A stretch of DNA of 33,547 nucleotides, from positions 1 through 33,547 of the forward strand of contig JBJHBM010000025.1 in NCBI GenBank assembly GCA_050485485.1. Direction: 5' to 3'. This DNA is from WHSO01 sp050485485 (GTDB lineage: Bacteria > Pseudomonadota > Alphaproteobacteria > SMXQ01). The number at the start of each line of letters is the position of its first letter. The stretch's first letter is position 1. The translations under genes were made by a program, and so were the position numbers. Shown in pieces: positions 1-9,554 of this stretch. The notes beneath the pieces were generated by a model that was given only the letters and a program-made list of their open reading frames with translations, was not told the origin of the DNA and did no database searches.

Positions 1-332
1 ATGCCGATCCGGTCGGCGAGCCGGCGCACGAGCGCCGCCTCGACGCGGGCCGGCAGGTCCGGCGGCACCCGCACCTGGGCGCGGGCGGCGCGCGAGAACG
101 CGCGGCCGTCGGCCCGCGCCAGCGCATCCGCGTCGGCCGCAACCCACAGGCCGCGGCCCGGCAGTTTCTCCGCCAGGTCGGGCACCACGACCGCGTCGGG
201 GCCGACCACGAAACGGATCAGGCCCTCACGCGGCCCACTCGTGCCGGTCACGATGCAGCGGCGCGCCGCATCGCCGCCCGGTCCGGGCGGCGCGGCCATA
301 GTCTCGTCCGGAATATGCGGAACGGCGTTCAC
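1..332 (-). CDS. ylxR: YlxR family (DUF448) RNA-binding protein, 3' part missing
   Basis: The reading frame starts at a GTG seven bases after the nusA stop and runs off the left edge, leaving about 110 residues. An AAGGAGG at 344-350, inside the end of nusA, sits 11 bases before the GTG. An ATG at 299 in the same frame is an alternative start. The visible part has the YlxR signature: an Arg-Arg-Cys near residue 25, a GLIRFVV segment, then LPGRGLWV. YlxR proteins are small nucleic-acid-binding proteins encoded between nusA and infB. In alphaproteobacteria they are often fused to an L7Ae-like domain, which would lie outside this window. Position after rimP-nusA supports the call; infB would be expected next. 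Confidence 0.85.
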   Translation of the reverse strand, partial: MNAVPHIPDETMAAPPGPGGDAARRCIVTGTSGPREGLIRFVVGPDAVVVPDLAEKLPGRGLWVAADADALARADGRAFSRAARAQVRVPPDLPARVEAALVRRLADRIG

Positions 333-338
333 GCGCGC

Positions 339-1973
339 TCACGCCTCCTTCGCAGGGTCGGCTTCGGCTTCGGCTTCGGCGGCGGCCTTCGCCTCGGCCT
401 CGGCGCGGGCCCGGTCCTCTTCCTCGAACCAATGGGCGCGCGCCGCCGAGATGATGGCGTTGGCGTCGTCCTCCGACAGCTTGAAACCGGCAAGGATGCC
501 GGGCTCGTCCTCGCTGCCGGCAAGCTCGTAGCCCGCCAGCTCGGCGAGCTGGTCGCGGCTCCTGATGCCGTTCTCCGCGAGCTTCACCACCATGTCCGGG
601 GTCAGGCCGGGGATGTCCACCATGTCGTCGGCGATGCCGAGCTCGCGGCGCTTCTCCGCGAATTTCTCGGCCTGCTCCTGAAGGTAGTTCTGGGCGCGCC
701 GCGACAGCTCTTCGGCGAGGTCCTGGTCGAACCCCTCGATGCCGGTGATCTCCTCGAGCGGCACGAAGGCCACCTCCTCGACCGAGGAGAAACCTTCCGT
801 GACCAGCAGGTGGGCGATCACCTCGTCCACGTCAAGGGCGTCGATGAACATCTGGGAGCGGGTGCGGAACTCTTCCTGGCGGCGCTCCGATTCCTGCGCT
901 TCCGTGAGGATGCGGATGTCCCAGCCGGTGAGCTGCGAAGCGAGGCGCACGTTCTGGCCGCGCCGCCCGATGGCGAGCGAGAGCTGGTCGTCGGGGACCA
1001 CCACCTCGATGCGCTTCTGGTCCTCGTCGAGCACCACCTTGGTGACTTCGGCAGGCGCCAGCGCGTTGACCACGAAGGTCGCGGGATCGGGCGACCACTG
1101 GATGATGTCGATCTTCTCGCCCTGGAGCTCGGCCACCACCGCCTGCACGCGCGAGCCGCGCATGCCGACGCAGGCGCCGACCGGGTCGATCGAGCTGTCG
1201 TTGGACAGCACCGCGATCTTGGCGCGCGAGCCGGGGTCGCGCGCGACCGACTTGATCTCGATGATGCCGTCGTAGATTTCGGGCACTTCCTGGGCGAACA
1301 GCTTGGCCATGAACTCGGGCCGGGTGCGCGACAGGAAGATCTGCGGGCCGCGCAGCTCCTCGCGCACGTCGTAGATGTAGGCGCGCACGCGCTCGGAAGC
1401 GCGCAGGGATTCGCGCGGCAGGATCTCGTCGCGGCGCAGCACGCCCTCCGCGCGGCCGAGATCGACGGTGACGTTGCCGTATTCGACGCGCTTGACCACG
1501 CCGTTGACGATCTCGCCCACGCGGTCCTTGTACTCCTGGTACTGGCGCTGGCGCTCCGCCTCGCGCACCTTCTGGACGATCACCTGCTTGGCGGTCTGGG
1601 CCGCGATGCGGCCGAAGTCGATGGGCGGCAGCGGATCGACGATGTATTCGCCGGCCTGGATGTCGGGCTTGATCTTCTGCGCCGTGGCGAGGTCGATCTG
1701 GGTCAGCTCGTCCTCCACCGTCTCCACCGCCTGGGTGTAGCGGGCCAGCGAGATTTCGCCGGTGGTGCGGTCGATGCGCGCGCGGATGTCGTGCTCGTGG
1801 CCGTAGCGGGAGCGTCCGGCCTTCTGGATCGCCTGCTCCATCGCGGTCAGGACCTCGTCGCGGTCGATCGACTTCTCGCGGGCGACCGCGTCGGCCACCT
1901 GCAGCAGCTCGGGACGCGCGAGGCCCGTCAGTTCTTCCGTTTTCGGCGTACGGTTGGTCTGTGCCATCGTCAT
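339..1973 (-). CDS. nusA: Transcription termination/antitermination factor NusA
   Basis: This 544-residue protein binds RNA polymerase and nascent RNA and modulates pausing, termination and antitermination. The order of domains is canonical: an N-terminal polymerase-binding domain (about 1-130), an S1 domain (about 140-205, containing VVKRVEYGNVTVDLG), two KH domains (about 230-380, with GMRGSRVQAV and IGRRGQNVRLASQL), and two helix-hairpin-helix repeats toward the C-terminus. The tail after about residue 520 is Ala/Glu-rich low complexity. Two start codons lie close together (ATG ACG ATG); GGAAGTGAG precedes the first. The gene follows rimP by about 70 bases and ends seven bases before ylxR, so these genes are probably co-transcribed. 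Confidence 0.98.
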   Translation of the reverse strand: MTMAQTNRTPKTEELTGLARPELLQVADAVAREKSIDRDEVLTAMEQAIQKAGRSRYGHEHDIRARIDRTTGEISLARYTQAVETVEDELTQIDLATAQKIKPDIQAGEYIVDPLPPIDFGRIAAQTAKQVIVQKVREAERQRQYQEYKDRVGEIVNGVVKRVEYGNVTVDLGRAEGVLRRDEILPRESLRASERVRAYIYDVREELRGPQIFLSRTRPEFMAKLFAQEVPEIYDGIIEIKSVARDPGSRAKIAVLSNDSSIDPVGACVGMRGSRVQAVVAELQGEKIDIIQWSPDPATFVVNALAPAEVTKVVLDEDQKRIEVVVPDDQLSLAIGRRGQNVRLASQLTGWDIRILTEAQESERRQEEFRTRSQMFIDALDVDEVIAHLLVTEGFSSVEEVAFVPLEEITGIEGFDQDLAEELSRRAQNYLQEQAEKFAEKRRELGIADDMVDIPGLTPDMVVKLAENGIRSRDQLAELAGYELAGSEDEPGILAGFKLSEDDANAIISAARAHWFEEEDRARAEAEAKAAAEAEAEADPAKEA

Positions 1974-2045
1974 CTCACTTCCACTGGCGGGGCGGTTGCC
2001 CGTGCCCTTGCTCTTGCTCTCTCGCGCCTCGTCATGCGCGAGGCT

Positions 2046-2543
2046 TCAGGACTTCTTCCGTTCGGGCGACGTCGCCGCGATCAGATCGTCGGTCAACACC
2101 AGGCGCGCCCGCGCGATCGTCTCGAACGGCAGCTCCGCCGTGCCGTCCTCGGTCTCCACCGTGGCGCGGCCGTCGGCGAAACCGCGCAGGCGGCCGCGGA
2201 AGCGGCGCCGGCCGTTCACCGGCTCGCGCGTCTCGACGCGCACCTCGAAGCCGGTGTAGCGCTCGAAATCCCGCGGCCGGGTCAGCGGCCGGTCGATCCC
2301 GGGCGAACTCACCTCGAGCGCGTACTTGCCGGCGATCGGGTCGTCCGCGTCCAGCAGCAGCGAAACCGTGTGACTGATCTCGCTGCAGTCGTCCACGGTC
2401 ATGGCGACACCGTCCGCGCGCTCCGCCATGATCTGGAGCACCGGCCGGGCGCCGCCCGTGAGCGAGACGCGCACAAGCTCGTAGCCCATCTCCCGCAGTG
2501 GCCCTTCGACCAGGAGAGCGACCTTGTCCTGAACCTGGATCAT
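2046..2543 (-). CDS. rimP: Ribosome maturation factor RimP
   Basis: RimP assists 30S subunit assembly in the cytoplasm. The protein is 165 residues if translation starts at the ATG at 2543 (MIQVQDKVALL), the usual length. The frame remains open upstream to 2636, but the extra residues do not resemble the family and would cross a terminator-like hairpin. A GGGGA precedes the chosen ATG. Family features are the PLREMGYELVRV segment, the D-D-C-S-E-I-S region near residue 55, and YALEVSSPGIDRPL near residue 80. It is the first gene of the rimP-nusA-ylxR group and has its own promoter and leader. Confidence 0.96.
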   Translation of the reverse strand: MIQVQDKVALLVEGPLREMGYELVRVSLTGGARPVLQIMAERADGVAMTVDDCSEISHTVSLLLDADDPIAGKYALEVSSPGIDRPLTRPRDFERYTGFEVRVETREPVNGRRRFRGRLRGFADGRATVETEDGTAELPFETIARARLVLTDDLIAATSPERKKS

Positions 2544-2613
2544 TCCCCGTGTCCCCGGGACGCTTGCGATGCCAAGCCCGCGGACGCAAGCGGCGTCAGG
2601 GCGCCGCACAAAC

Positions 2614-2636
2614 AAAAAAGCGGGCCGGTGGCCCAC
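2614..2636 (-). terminator. Terminator-like hairpin in the rimP leader
   Basis: Read on the minus strand, GTGGGCC-ACC-GGCCCGC forms a 7-bp stem with a 3-base loop (one G-U pair), followed at once by six T residues. It lies about 70 bases before the rimP start and about 50 bases downstream of the predicted -10. It could therefore end trmB transcripts, act as an attenuator of the rimP-nusA operon, or do both. rimP leaders with terminators are known in proteobacteria; attenuation here is inference. Confidence 0.75.
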
Positions 2637-2684
2637 TCCGCAGCGCTTGTTGTTGTTGAAGGACCGTTACTGAAGATAGTTGCA

Positions 2685-2712
2685 AATATAGGGAAATCGC
2701 GGGTTTCTTCAA
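2685..2712 (-). promoter_or_regulatory. Candidate promoter for rimP-nusA-ylxR
   Basis: TTGAAG and TATATT are separated by 16 bases on the minus strand. The -35 hexamer overlaps the trmB stop codon. The predicted transcript would start near 2678 and carry a leader of about 135 bases containing the terminator-like hairpin. Confidence 0.6.
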
Positions 2713-3469
2713 GTGTTTTGGCGGGGTCGGCGGCGGAAGGCGAGAAAGGCGGGGGCGGCGCCACGGGCGCGCGCCTTGCCCTCGTAGCGGGTTTCGGGCT
2801 GGTCGGCGGGCCGGACGCGCCAGTCGCGGGCGCTTTCGGCGGTCCATTCGAAGGCCGGATGGGCGGTCCCGCAGGCCAGCGCCCAGCGGACGTAGCCCGG
2901 ATCGTCGCTCGCCACCCGCAGCTCGGCGCCGTCGGCCATGATACGGGCGAGCGCGTCCAGGTTGGCGGCCGAGACGAAGCGGCGCCGGGCGTGGCGGGCC
3001 TTGGGCCACGGGTCCGGGAACAGCACGAAGACCCGGGCGATGGACGCCTCCGCCAGGGCCTCGATCACCTCGCGGGCGTCGTCGGGATGGAGCCGGACGT
3101 TGCCGAGGCGCGCCGCCGCGATCTGCTGCAGGCAGGCGCCGACCCCGTTGAGGAACGGCTCGCAACCGATCAGGCCGACGTCGGGCCGGGCCTGCGCCTG
3201 GGCCGCCAGGTGCTCGCCGTTGCCGAAGCCCACCTCCAGCCAGAATTCCCGCAGGGCGGGCGCCCCGGGAGACGGCGGGAACGGGGCCTCCGGGAACGGC
3301 GGGGGACCGGCGAACAGGGTGGCGGGATCGAGGGTGCCGGGACGATCGGGCAGGGCCACCCGCAGGCGCGGCAGCAGCGCGTCCAGCAGGCGCCGGCGCC
3401 CGGCACGCAGCGGCCGGCCGACGCGGCGCCCGTAGAGGACGCGGCGGGGGCGGCCCGGCGTGGCGCGGG

Positions 3470-4637
<1,168 letters not shown>

Positions 4638-4639
<2 letters not shown>

Positions 4640-4652
4640 GGAGGACCTCCGT
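4638..4652 (-). promoter_or_regulatory. Palindrome over metK ribosome binding site and start
   Basis: The 15-base sequence ACGGAGG-A-CCTCCGT (plus strand) reads as a perfect inverted repeat around one central base. On the coding strand it contains the whole Shine-Dalgarno GGAGG and the first two bases of the GTG start codon. In RNA it could fold as a short hairpin that hides the ribosome binding site, or the DNA could serve as a protein site. Either role is inference. Confidence 0.6.
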
Positions 4653-4791
4653 TCGTAATGGTCGGGGAACGGCGCGCGCCGCCCGAAGCGGCGCCGACGG
4701 CGGCGGGTTCTTGTCGCAACGAACGCCCCCGCTCGTCAAGCCCCCTTGCGGGCCGGCGGACGGGGGCGGGGGCTCGCGGCGGGGCCGGGCG

Positions 4792-5253
4792 CTAGTCGCC
4801 CTGGCCGAAGGAGCGCAGCATGTCGAGGACCCTGCGGCGCTTCTTCGGGTCCTCGATGCGGTAATAGGCCTTCACCAGCTCCATGGTCTCGCGGTTGCTC
4901 ATCGGATCGGCATCGTAATGCGCCGCGGCCGACTCCGAAAAGCCTCCCGGACGCCGCCCTTGCTGCGCCAAAGCCGGGGGCATGTCCTCGTAAAAGAACG
5001 AGATCGGCACGTCGAGCACCTTCGAAAGGCTGTAAAGGCGGCTCGCGCCGATGCGGTTGACGCCGCGCTCGTACTTCTGGACCTGCTGGAACGTGAGGCC
5101 CAGGGCCGCGCCCAGCTTCTCCTGGGAGAGTCCGAGCAGGGTCCGGCGCAGCCGGACGCGGGTGCCCACATGGGCGTCGATCGGGTTGGGTCCCCCCTTG
5201 GTCGCGCGGGGCGCGCGCCGGGGCGGCTTCGTCGTTTGTGGCGGTCTGGCCAT
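4792..5253 (-). CDS. XRE/Cro-type helix-turn-helix regulator (PhrR/PraR-like)
   Basis: The protein is 153 residues from the ATG at 5253 (MARPPQTTK). An upstream ATG at 5337 in frame would add 28 residues, but these lie in the AT-rich promoter region and do not look coding. A HTH_3 domain spans about residues 28-85 (VGTRVRLRRTLLGLSQEKLG, then LTFQQVQKYERGVNRIGASRL), followed by a VLDVPISFFYE segment typical of this family and a basic C-terminus. Close relatives in alphaproteobacteria, such as the PhrR and PraR proteins of rhizobia, are global or stress regulators and often precede metK, as here. No Shine-Dalgarno is obvious. The target genes cannot be inferred. Confidence 0.85.
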   Translation of the reverse strand: MARPPQTTKPPRRAPRATKGGPNPIDAHVGTRVRLRRTLLGLSQEKLGAALGLTFQQVQKYERGVNRIGASRLYSLSKVLDVPISFFYEDMPPALAQQGRRPGGFSESAAAHYDADPMSNRETMELVKAYYRIEDPKKRRRVLDMLRSFGQGD

Positions 5254-5307
5254 TCGGCTCTGTCTTTCTTTCCGGTCGTTATGTTTTCGTTGCAGGATAA
5301 CGCGGTC

Positions 5308-5326
5308 ATGGACTTGTTGTGTCCAT
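5308..5326. promoter_or_regulatory. Inverted repeat in the HTH-gene leader
   Basis: ATGGAC and GTCCAT are exact 6-base arms around a 7-base centre. The element lies between the predicted promoter (5349-5377) and the HTH gene start at 5253. It is a plausible autoregulatory operator or leader hairpin; no binding protein is known from the sequence. Confidence 0.4.
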
Positions 5327-5348
5327 TCTACAAGCACAGGTAGTACTT

Positions 5349-5377
5349 ATCATAAATATGTATGTATTCGGACTCAA
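5349..5377 (-). promoter_or_regulatory. Candidate promoter for the HTH gene (and possibly metK-trmB)
   Basis: TTGAGT and TATGAT are separated by 17 bases on the minus strand, in the most AT-rich stretch of this area. The -35 hexamer overlaps the lnt stop codon. The start would be near 5342, giving a leader of about 90 bases. Confidence 0.6.
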
Positions 5378-6996
5378 TACGGAACATTGCCCGGGCGACG
5401 CCGCCGCCGGCCGGCCGCCACCACCGCCGCCATCCCCACTGACCCCAGGGCCGCAGCCATGATCAGGGCCGGCAGGTTGCCGTGGCGCGCGAACGGGGTC
5501 GGAGCCGCGGCCGGCGGCAGCGCCACGTCGAGCGTGCCGCGCACGCCGAGGCCGAGCCGCGCAAGCTCGCGCCCGTAGGCGTCGATCGCCGCCGAGATGC
5601 CGGTGTTCGCCGCGCGGATCAGCGGCAAGCCCTCCTCCACCGCGCGCAGCCGCGCGGCGGCGAGATGCTGGTGCGGTCCCGTCGAACGCCCGAACCAGGC
5701 GTCATTGGTCACGTTGAGGAGCCACGCCGGGCGCGGTGCGGCACGCGCCACGACCGCGGCCGGAAAGATCGCCTCGTAACAAATCAAGGGGCTTGCAGGG
5801 GGCAGTCCCGGCAGCGCCAGCGTCACCGCCCCTTCTCCGGGAGAGAAATCGATGCGCCCTTCGGTCAGCTTGGGCACCGGGTTGAACCGCCTGAGCGGCA
5901 CATATTCCCCGAACGGCACGAGATGGTGCTTGTCGTAGGTGGCGGCGAGGACGCCGTCGCGCGTCACGGCGATCACCGCGTTCCACAGGCGCAGGCCCTC
6001 GCCGCGTCCCGCGCTCCGCACCACGCCCGTGATCAACACGCCGCCGGGTGGCGCGACCTCGGACAGCGTGCGTAACAGCGCCGGGCCGCCGTCGAAGAGA
6101 TAGGGCACGGCCGTCTCGGGCCAGATCACGGCGTCGGGCGCGCGGTCACCCTCATAGGGAGCACGGGAGAGGGCAAGATAAGTCTCGAAATGGCGGCGCA
6201 GCTCGTCCGGATGCCACTTGAGTCGCTGGTCGATGGCGCCTTGCACGATACGCAGCCGGGGCGTATCAGCGGCCTCCGCCACGACAGCGGGCGCCCCGGC
6301 GAGGCGCATCGCACCACCTGCCCATACCAGCACCAGTGCGGCCCCCGCGACCGCCAGCGGCACGACGCGGGCGCGGCGCGGCGCGGCTCCTTCCGCGAGG
6401 ACGGCAGGCGCAGCCGCGACCGCGACCACTAGAAGAGAAAGGCCATAGGCACCCGCGAGCGCGGCCCCCTGCAGCGGCGCCGGCCATCCCGCGAGCGCGC
6501 TGCCCATCAGGTTCCAGGGAAAACCGGTCAGCAGCACGCCGCGCAGATACTCGCCGAGGCCCCAGGCGCCGGCCAATGCCAACACCCGCGGCCAGCCCGG
6601 ACGCGCGAGCGCGGCGACAGCCACGGCGGCACCCGGGAACAAGGCGAAATAGGCGGACAGGCCCACCACCGCGAACGGCACCAGCCAGCCGAACTGCGCC
6701 GCATCGACCAAGAGCGCGTTGGTGATCCAGTAGAGCCCAGCGACGAAATGGCCGAAGCCGAACCACCAGCCGAGTACGAAACCCCTGCGCGTGTCACGCG
6801 CGAGGTTCGATTGCGCAGCGGCCGGCGGCAGCATCCACAGCAGCAGCGTAAAGCTCACCGCCAGGATGGGTAAGGCGTAGAACGGCGCGAAGGCAAGGGT
6901 GGCAAGCCCCCCCAATGCGGCAGCGACCGCACAACGGTGCCATCGTGCGAGCGCGGCAAGCCGGTCCCGCAGGCGTGCGCAGAAGGCGGCACTCAT
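5374..6996 (-). CDS. lnt: Apolipoprotein N-acyltransferase
   Basis: Lnt adds the third acyl chain to lipoproteins at the periplasmic face of the inner membrane. The 540-residue protein has several hydrophobic segments in its first 230 residues, then a nitrilase-like domain. The catalytic triad is visible: Glu294 in IWPETAVPY, Lys356 in YDKHHLVPFGEYVP and Cys406 in LICYEAIFP. A last hydrophobic segment lies near residues 508-528. The ATG overlaps the corC stop by four bases, so it belongs to the long coupled operon and is its last gene. Confidence 0.97.
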   Translation of the reverse strand: MSAAFCARLRDRLAALARWHRCAVAAALGGLATLAFAPFYALPILAVSFTLLLWMLPPAAAQSNLARDTRRGFVLGWWFGFGHFVAGLYWITNALLVDAAQFGWLVPFAVVGLSAYFALFPGAAVAVAALARPGWPRVLALAGAWGLGEYLRGVLLTGFPWNLMGSALAGWPAPLQGAALAGAYGLSLLVVAVAAAPAVLAEGAAPRRARVVPLAVAGAALVLVWAGGAMRLAGAPAVVAEAADTPRLRIVQGAIDQRLKWHPDELRRHFETYLALSRAPYEGDRAPDAVIWPETAVPYLFDGGPALLRTLSEVAPPGGVLITGVVRSAGRGEGLRLWNAVIAVTRDGVLAATYDKHHLVPFGEYVPLRRFNPVPKLTEGRIDFSPGEGAVTLALPGLPPASPLICYEAIFPAAVVARAAPRPAWLLNVTNDAWFGRSTGPHQHLAAARLRAVEEGLPLIRAANTGISAAIDAYGRELARLGLGVRGTLDVALPPAAAPTPFARHGNLPALIMAAALGSVGMAAVVAAGRRRRRPGNVPY

Positions 6997-7928
6997 GCGG
7001 CAGGATCGGCCAGCTGATGGGGACGCGGGAGAATGCCCCGTACCCTGAGCCGCTTCACGCGGCGGGGATCCGCGTCCATCACCTCGAACTCTATGCCTGA
7101 ACCGTGCGTGATAACCTCGCCACGTGCAGGCACGCGCCCTGCCAGCTCCACGACGAGACCGCCCAGTGTTTCCGCCTGTTCGCGCTCCTCCTCGGTCAGC
7201 ACCGGTCCCATGCGCGCCTCGAACGCCTCGAGCTCGGTGCGGGCATCAGCGATCAGCGTGCCATCAGGACGCTCGATCAGGTCGATGTCCTCGACGTCAT
7301 GCTCATCCTGGATATCGCCCACGATCTCCTCGACCACATCCTCGATGGTAACGAGCCCATCCACGCCGCCGAACTCGTCCACCACCAGAGCCATATGAAC
7401 GCGTGCAAGGCGCATCTGCAACAGAAGGTCGAGCAGCCGCATGGTTGGCGAGATGAACAGCACCTTGCGCACAATCTTCTGCAGATCGAACGGCGCCTCG
7501 GAAACATAGGAGGCGAACACATCCTTGATGTGAATCATGCCGACCACGTCGTCGAGAGTCTCACGATAGACCGGCACGCGCGAATGGGCTTCGCGCGCCA
7601 TCAGGCCGACGATCTCCTCGCGCGAAGCCGATGCTTCGATCGAGACGATTTCGGCGCGCGGCACCATGATGTCGCTCGCGATCACGTCGCGCAGCTTAAG
7701 GACGTTCCCGATCAGCAGGCGTTCGTCGGCGTTGATGATTCCGCCCCCGACACCGCTCACTTCCTCGCGCTGCTCTATCAATTCCTCGAGCGCGTCGCGA
7801 ACGGAGCTTTCGGAGGCGCGGGACTGCACCAAGCGGGCCAGCCAGCTCTTGATGCCGCCGTGGGTGTCGGGACTTCGAGGTTCGGGCCCTTCCGACCGGG
7901 AGCCCGGAGTTTCGGCCTTTTCGCTCAT
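6993..7928 (-). CDS. corC: CBS-domain protein, CorC/HlyC family
   Basis: The 311-residue protein carries two CBS domains (about residues 80-200; MVPRAEIVSIEA, HSRVPVYRETLDDVVGMIHIKDV and the matching second repeat ending in GLVTIEDVVEEIVGDI). A C-terminal CorC/HlyC transporter-associated domain follows. It lacks the membrane domain of longer relatives. CorC is linked to magnesium and cobalt efflux in enterobacteria; in alphaproteobacteria the family is commonly encoded between ybeY and lnt, and its exact role is less certain. It overlaps both neighbours by four bases. Confidence 0.92.
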   Translation of the reverse strand: MSEKAETPGSRSEGPEPRSPDTHGGIKSWLARLVQSRASESSVRDALEELIEQREEVSGVGGGIINADERLLIGNVLKLRDVIASDIMVPRAEIVSIEASASREEIVGLMAREAHSRVPVYRETLDDVVGMIHIKDVFASYVSEAPFDLQKIVRKVLFISPTMRLLDLLLQMRLARVHMALVVDEFGGVDGLVTIEDVVEEIVGDIQDEHDVEDIDLIERPDGTLIADARTELEAFEARMGPVLTEEEREQAETLGGLVVELAGRVPARGEVITHGSGIEFEVMDADPRRVKRLRVRGILPRPHQLADPAA

Positions 7929-8494
7929 CTCTCGTTGCGTTGCCCGGGCGCGACGCCTCCGTCATAGGGGTCGTCGATCCCGAGTGTCGACAGCACGCGC
8001 GTCTCCAAGCCTTCCATGCGCCGCGCATCGCCGTCGTCCAGGTGATCATAACCGAAAAGGTGAAGAACGCCATGCACCACGAGATGGGCGGCATGGTCGG
8101 CAAGCGCGATGCCGCGCCCTGCGGCTTCGGTCCGGCAGGTTTCGAACGCCATGATTACGTCCCCGAGCTGCCAGGGCTCCCCCGGCGGCGGCGGATCAAC
8201 GTTCTCGAACGCCAGGACGTTGGTTGGCACGTCCATACGGCGGTAGTCGCGATTGAGCGCTTGGACGCGCGCATCGTCAGCAAATACGACGCCGAGCTCA
8301 ACTGCCACGGCGGCCGCCAGCCCCAGCCGGCCGCCGCCATCGGCATGCGCCCCGGCCACGGCCGCCGTCACTGCCGCATCCGTGAGCCTTTCCAGATCGA
8401 CGACCGCCGCATGCCAGCCGGGACATTCGACCGTCACGGCAAGGTCGATATCTGGCCCGCTGGCCGAGTCAGCGTTTTTTGCCTTCCGACTCAT
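7925..8494 (-). CDS. ybeY: Endoribonuclease YbeY
   Basis: YbeY is a zinc-dependent RNase for 16S rRNA 3' maturation and ribosome quality control. The metal-binding pattern H-x3-H-x5-H is present as His141, His145 and His151 in VVHGVLHLFGYDH. NRDYRRMDVPTNVLAF near residue 91 is also characteristic. The ATG at 8494 is preceded by GGAAAG and overlaps the end of phoH by 26 bases; an internal GTG near residue 20 would remove that overlap but lacks a clear advantage. The stop overlaps the corC start. Confidence 0.96.
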   Translation of the reverse strand: MSRKAKNADSASGPDIDLAVTVECPGWHAAVVDLERLTDAAVTAAVAGAHADGGGRLGLAAAVAVELGVVFADDARVQALNRDYRRMDVPTNVLAFENVDPPPPGEPWQLGDVIMAFETCRTEAAGRGIALADHAAHLVVHGVLHLFGYDHLDDGDARRMEGLETRVLSTLGIDDPYDGGVAPGQRNER

Positions 8495-9554
8495 CGTCTT
8501 TCCGGGCGCGGCGACGCTCCATCTTCTCGTAGGCGTTGACCACGCGGGTCACCAGGGGATGACGGACGGTATCGGCGGCAGTGAAGCGCACGATTCCAAC
8601 GCCCTCGACGTCCGTCAGCGCCTCGACGGCATCGACGAGCCCGGAACGCGTTCCGGGCGGCAGGTCCACCTGGCTGAGATCGCCCGTCACCACCATGCGC
8701 GCGCCCTCGCCCAACCGCGTGAGGCACATCTTCATCTGCACCGGAGTGGTGTTTTGGGCCTCGTCGAGAATGATAAAGGCATGGGAGAGGGTGCGGCCAC
8801 GCATGAAAGCGAGCGGAGCTACCTCGATCTCGCCCGAAGCGAGCTTCTTCACTACCTGATCGGCCGGCAACATGTCGTAAAGGGCGTCGTAGAGCGGACG
8901 CAGATAGGGATCCACCTTTTCTCGGATGTCTCCCGGCAGGAAGCCGAGCCGCTCTCCCGCTTCCACTGCAGGGCGCGACAGCACGATACGGTCGACCTCG
9001 CCCGACTGCATCAGCGCTACCGCATTGGCAACGGCGAGATAGGTCTTGCCGGTGCCGGCGGGTCCGATCCCCAACACCAGCTCGTTTTCCCGCATGGCAT
9101 CGAGATAGACGCGCTGCGTCGGCGTGCGCGGCGCGATGCGCCGACGCCCGGTTTCAAGCCCGCCGCCGCGTGCGGCGCTGGTGAGGGCGCCGAGACGACC
9201 TTGCGCCGCGAGCCGCACCGTCGCGTCGACCTCGCCACGATCGACATGCCCCCCTTGTTCGAGCCTGGCGTAAAGTAATCTCAAGACTTCTCCCGCTGCC
9301 GCCGCTGGCTCGCGGTTCCCGGTGATGGCGACGCGATTGCCACGTGCCGAGATCGCGACGCCGAGATCGTTTTCGATACGTGCAAGATTGCGATCATGCT
9401 CACCGAACAACTGGCTCAACAGAGAGTTGTCCGCGAAATCGACGACCAACACCGAACCGTCATCGCCCGGCTCCGTCCCATCCCCTGCCCGGCGGCGGCC
9501 GCGCGTGCCTGAAGCGGATTTCGCGCTGCGGCGCTTTGCCGGTGCCCGGCTCAT
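8469..9554 (-). CDS. ybeZ: PhoH-family ATPase (YbeZ type)
   Basis: The 361-residue protein has a basic N-terminal tail, a KH-like segment (about 45-110) and the PhoH ATPase domain. Walker A is GIGPAGTGKT at residues 171-180 and Walker B is FIILDEAQ at 260-267. The family partners with YbeY in RNA metabolism, and the two genes overlap here, as in many bacteria. Residues 110-145 form a linker before the ATPase domain. The ATG overlaps the miaB stop by four bases. Confidence 0.95.
   Translation of the reverse strand: MSRAPAKRRSAKSASGTRGRRRAGDGTEPGDDGSVLVVDFADNSLLSQLFGEHDRNLARIENDLGVAISARGNRVAITGNREPAAAAGEVLRLLYARLEQGGHVDRGEVDATVRLAAQGRLGALTSAARGGGLETGRRRIAPRTPTQRVYLDAMRENELVLGIGPAGTGKTYLAVANAVALMQSGEVDRIVLSRPAVEAGERLGFLPGDIREKVDPYLRPLYDALYDMLPADQVVKKLASGEIEVAPLAFMRGRTLSHAFIILDEAQNTTPVQMKMCLTRLGEGARMVVTGDLSQVDLPPGTRSGLVDAVEALTDVEGVGIVRFTAADTVRHPLVTRVVNAYEKMERRRARKDDESEGKKR

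Noticed and set aside
4640..4791. SAM riboswitch upstream of metK
   Set aside because: I looked for the conserved cores and pseudoknot pairing of the known SAM riboswitch classes and saw none. Only the palindrome at the ribosome binding site stands out.
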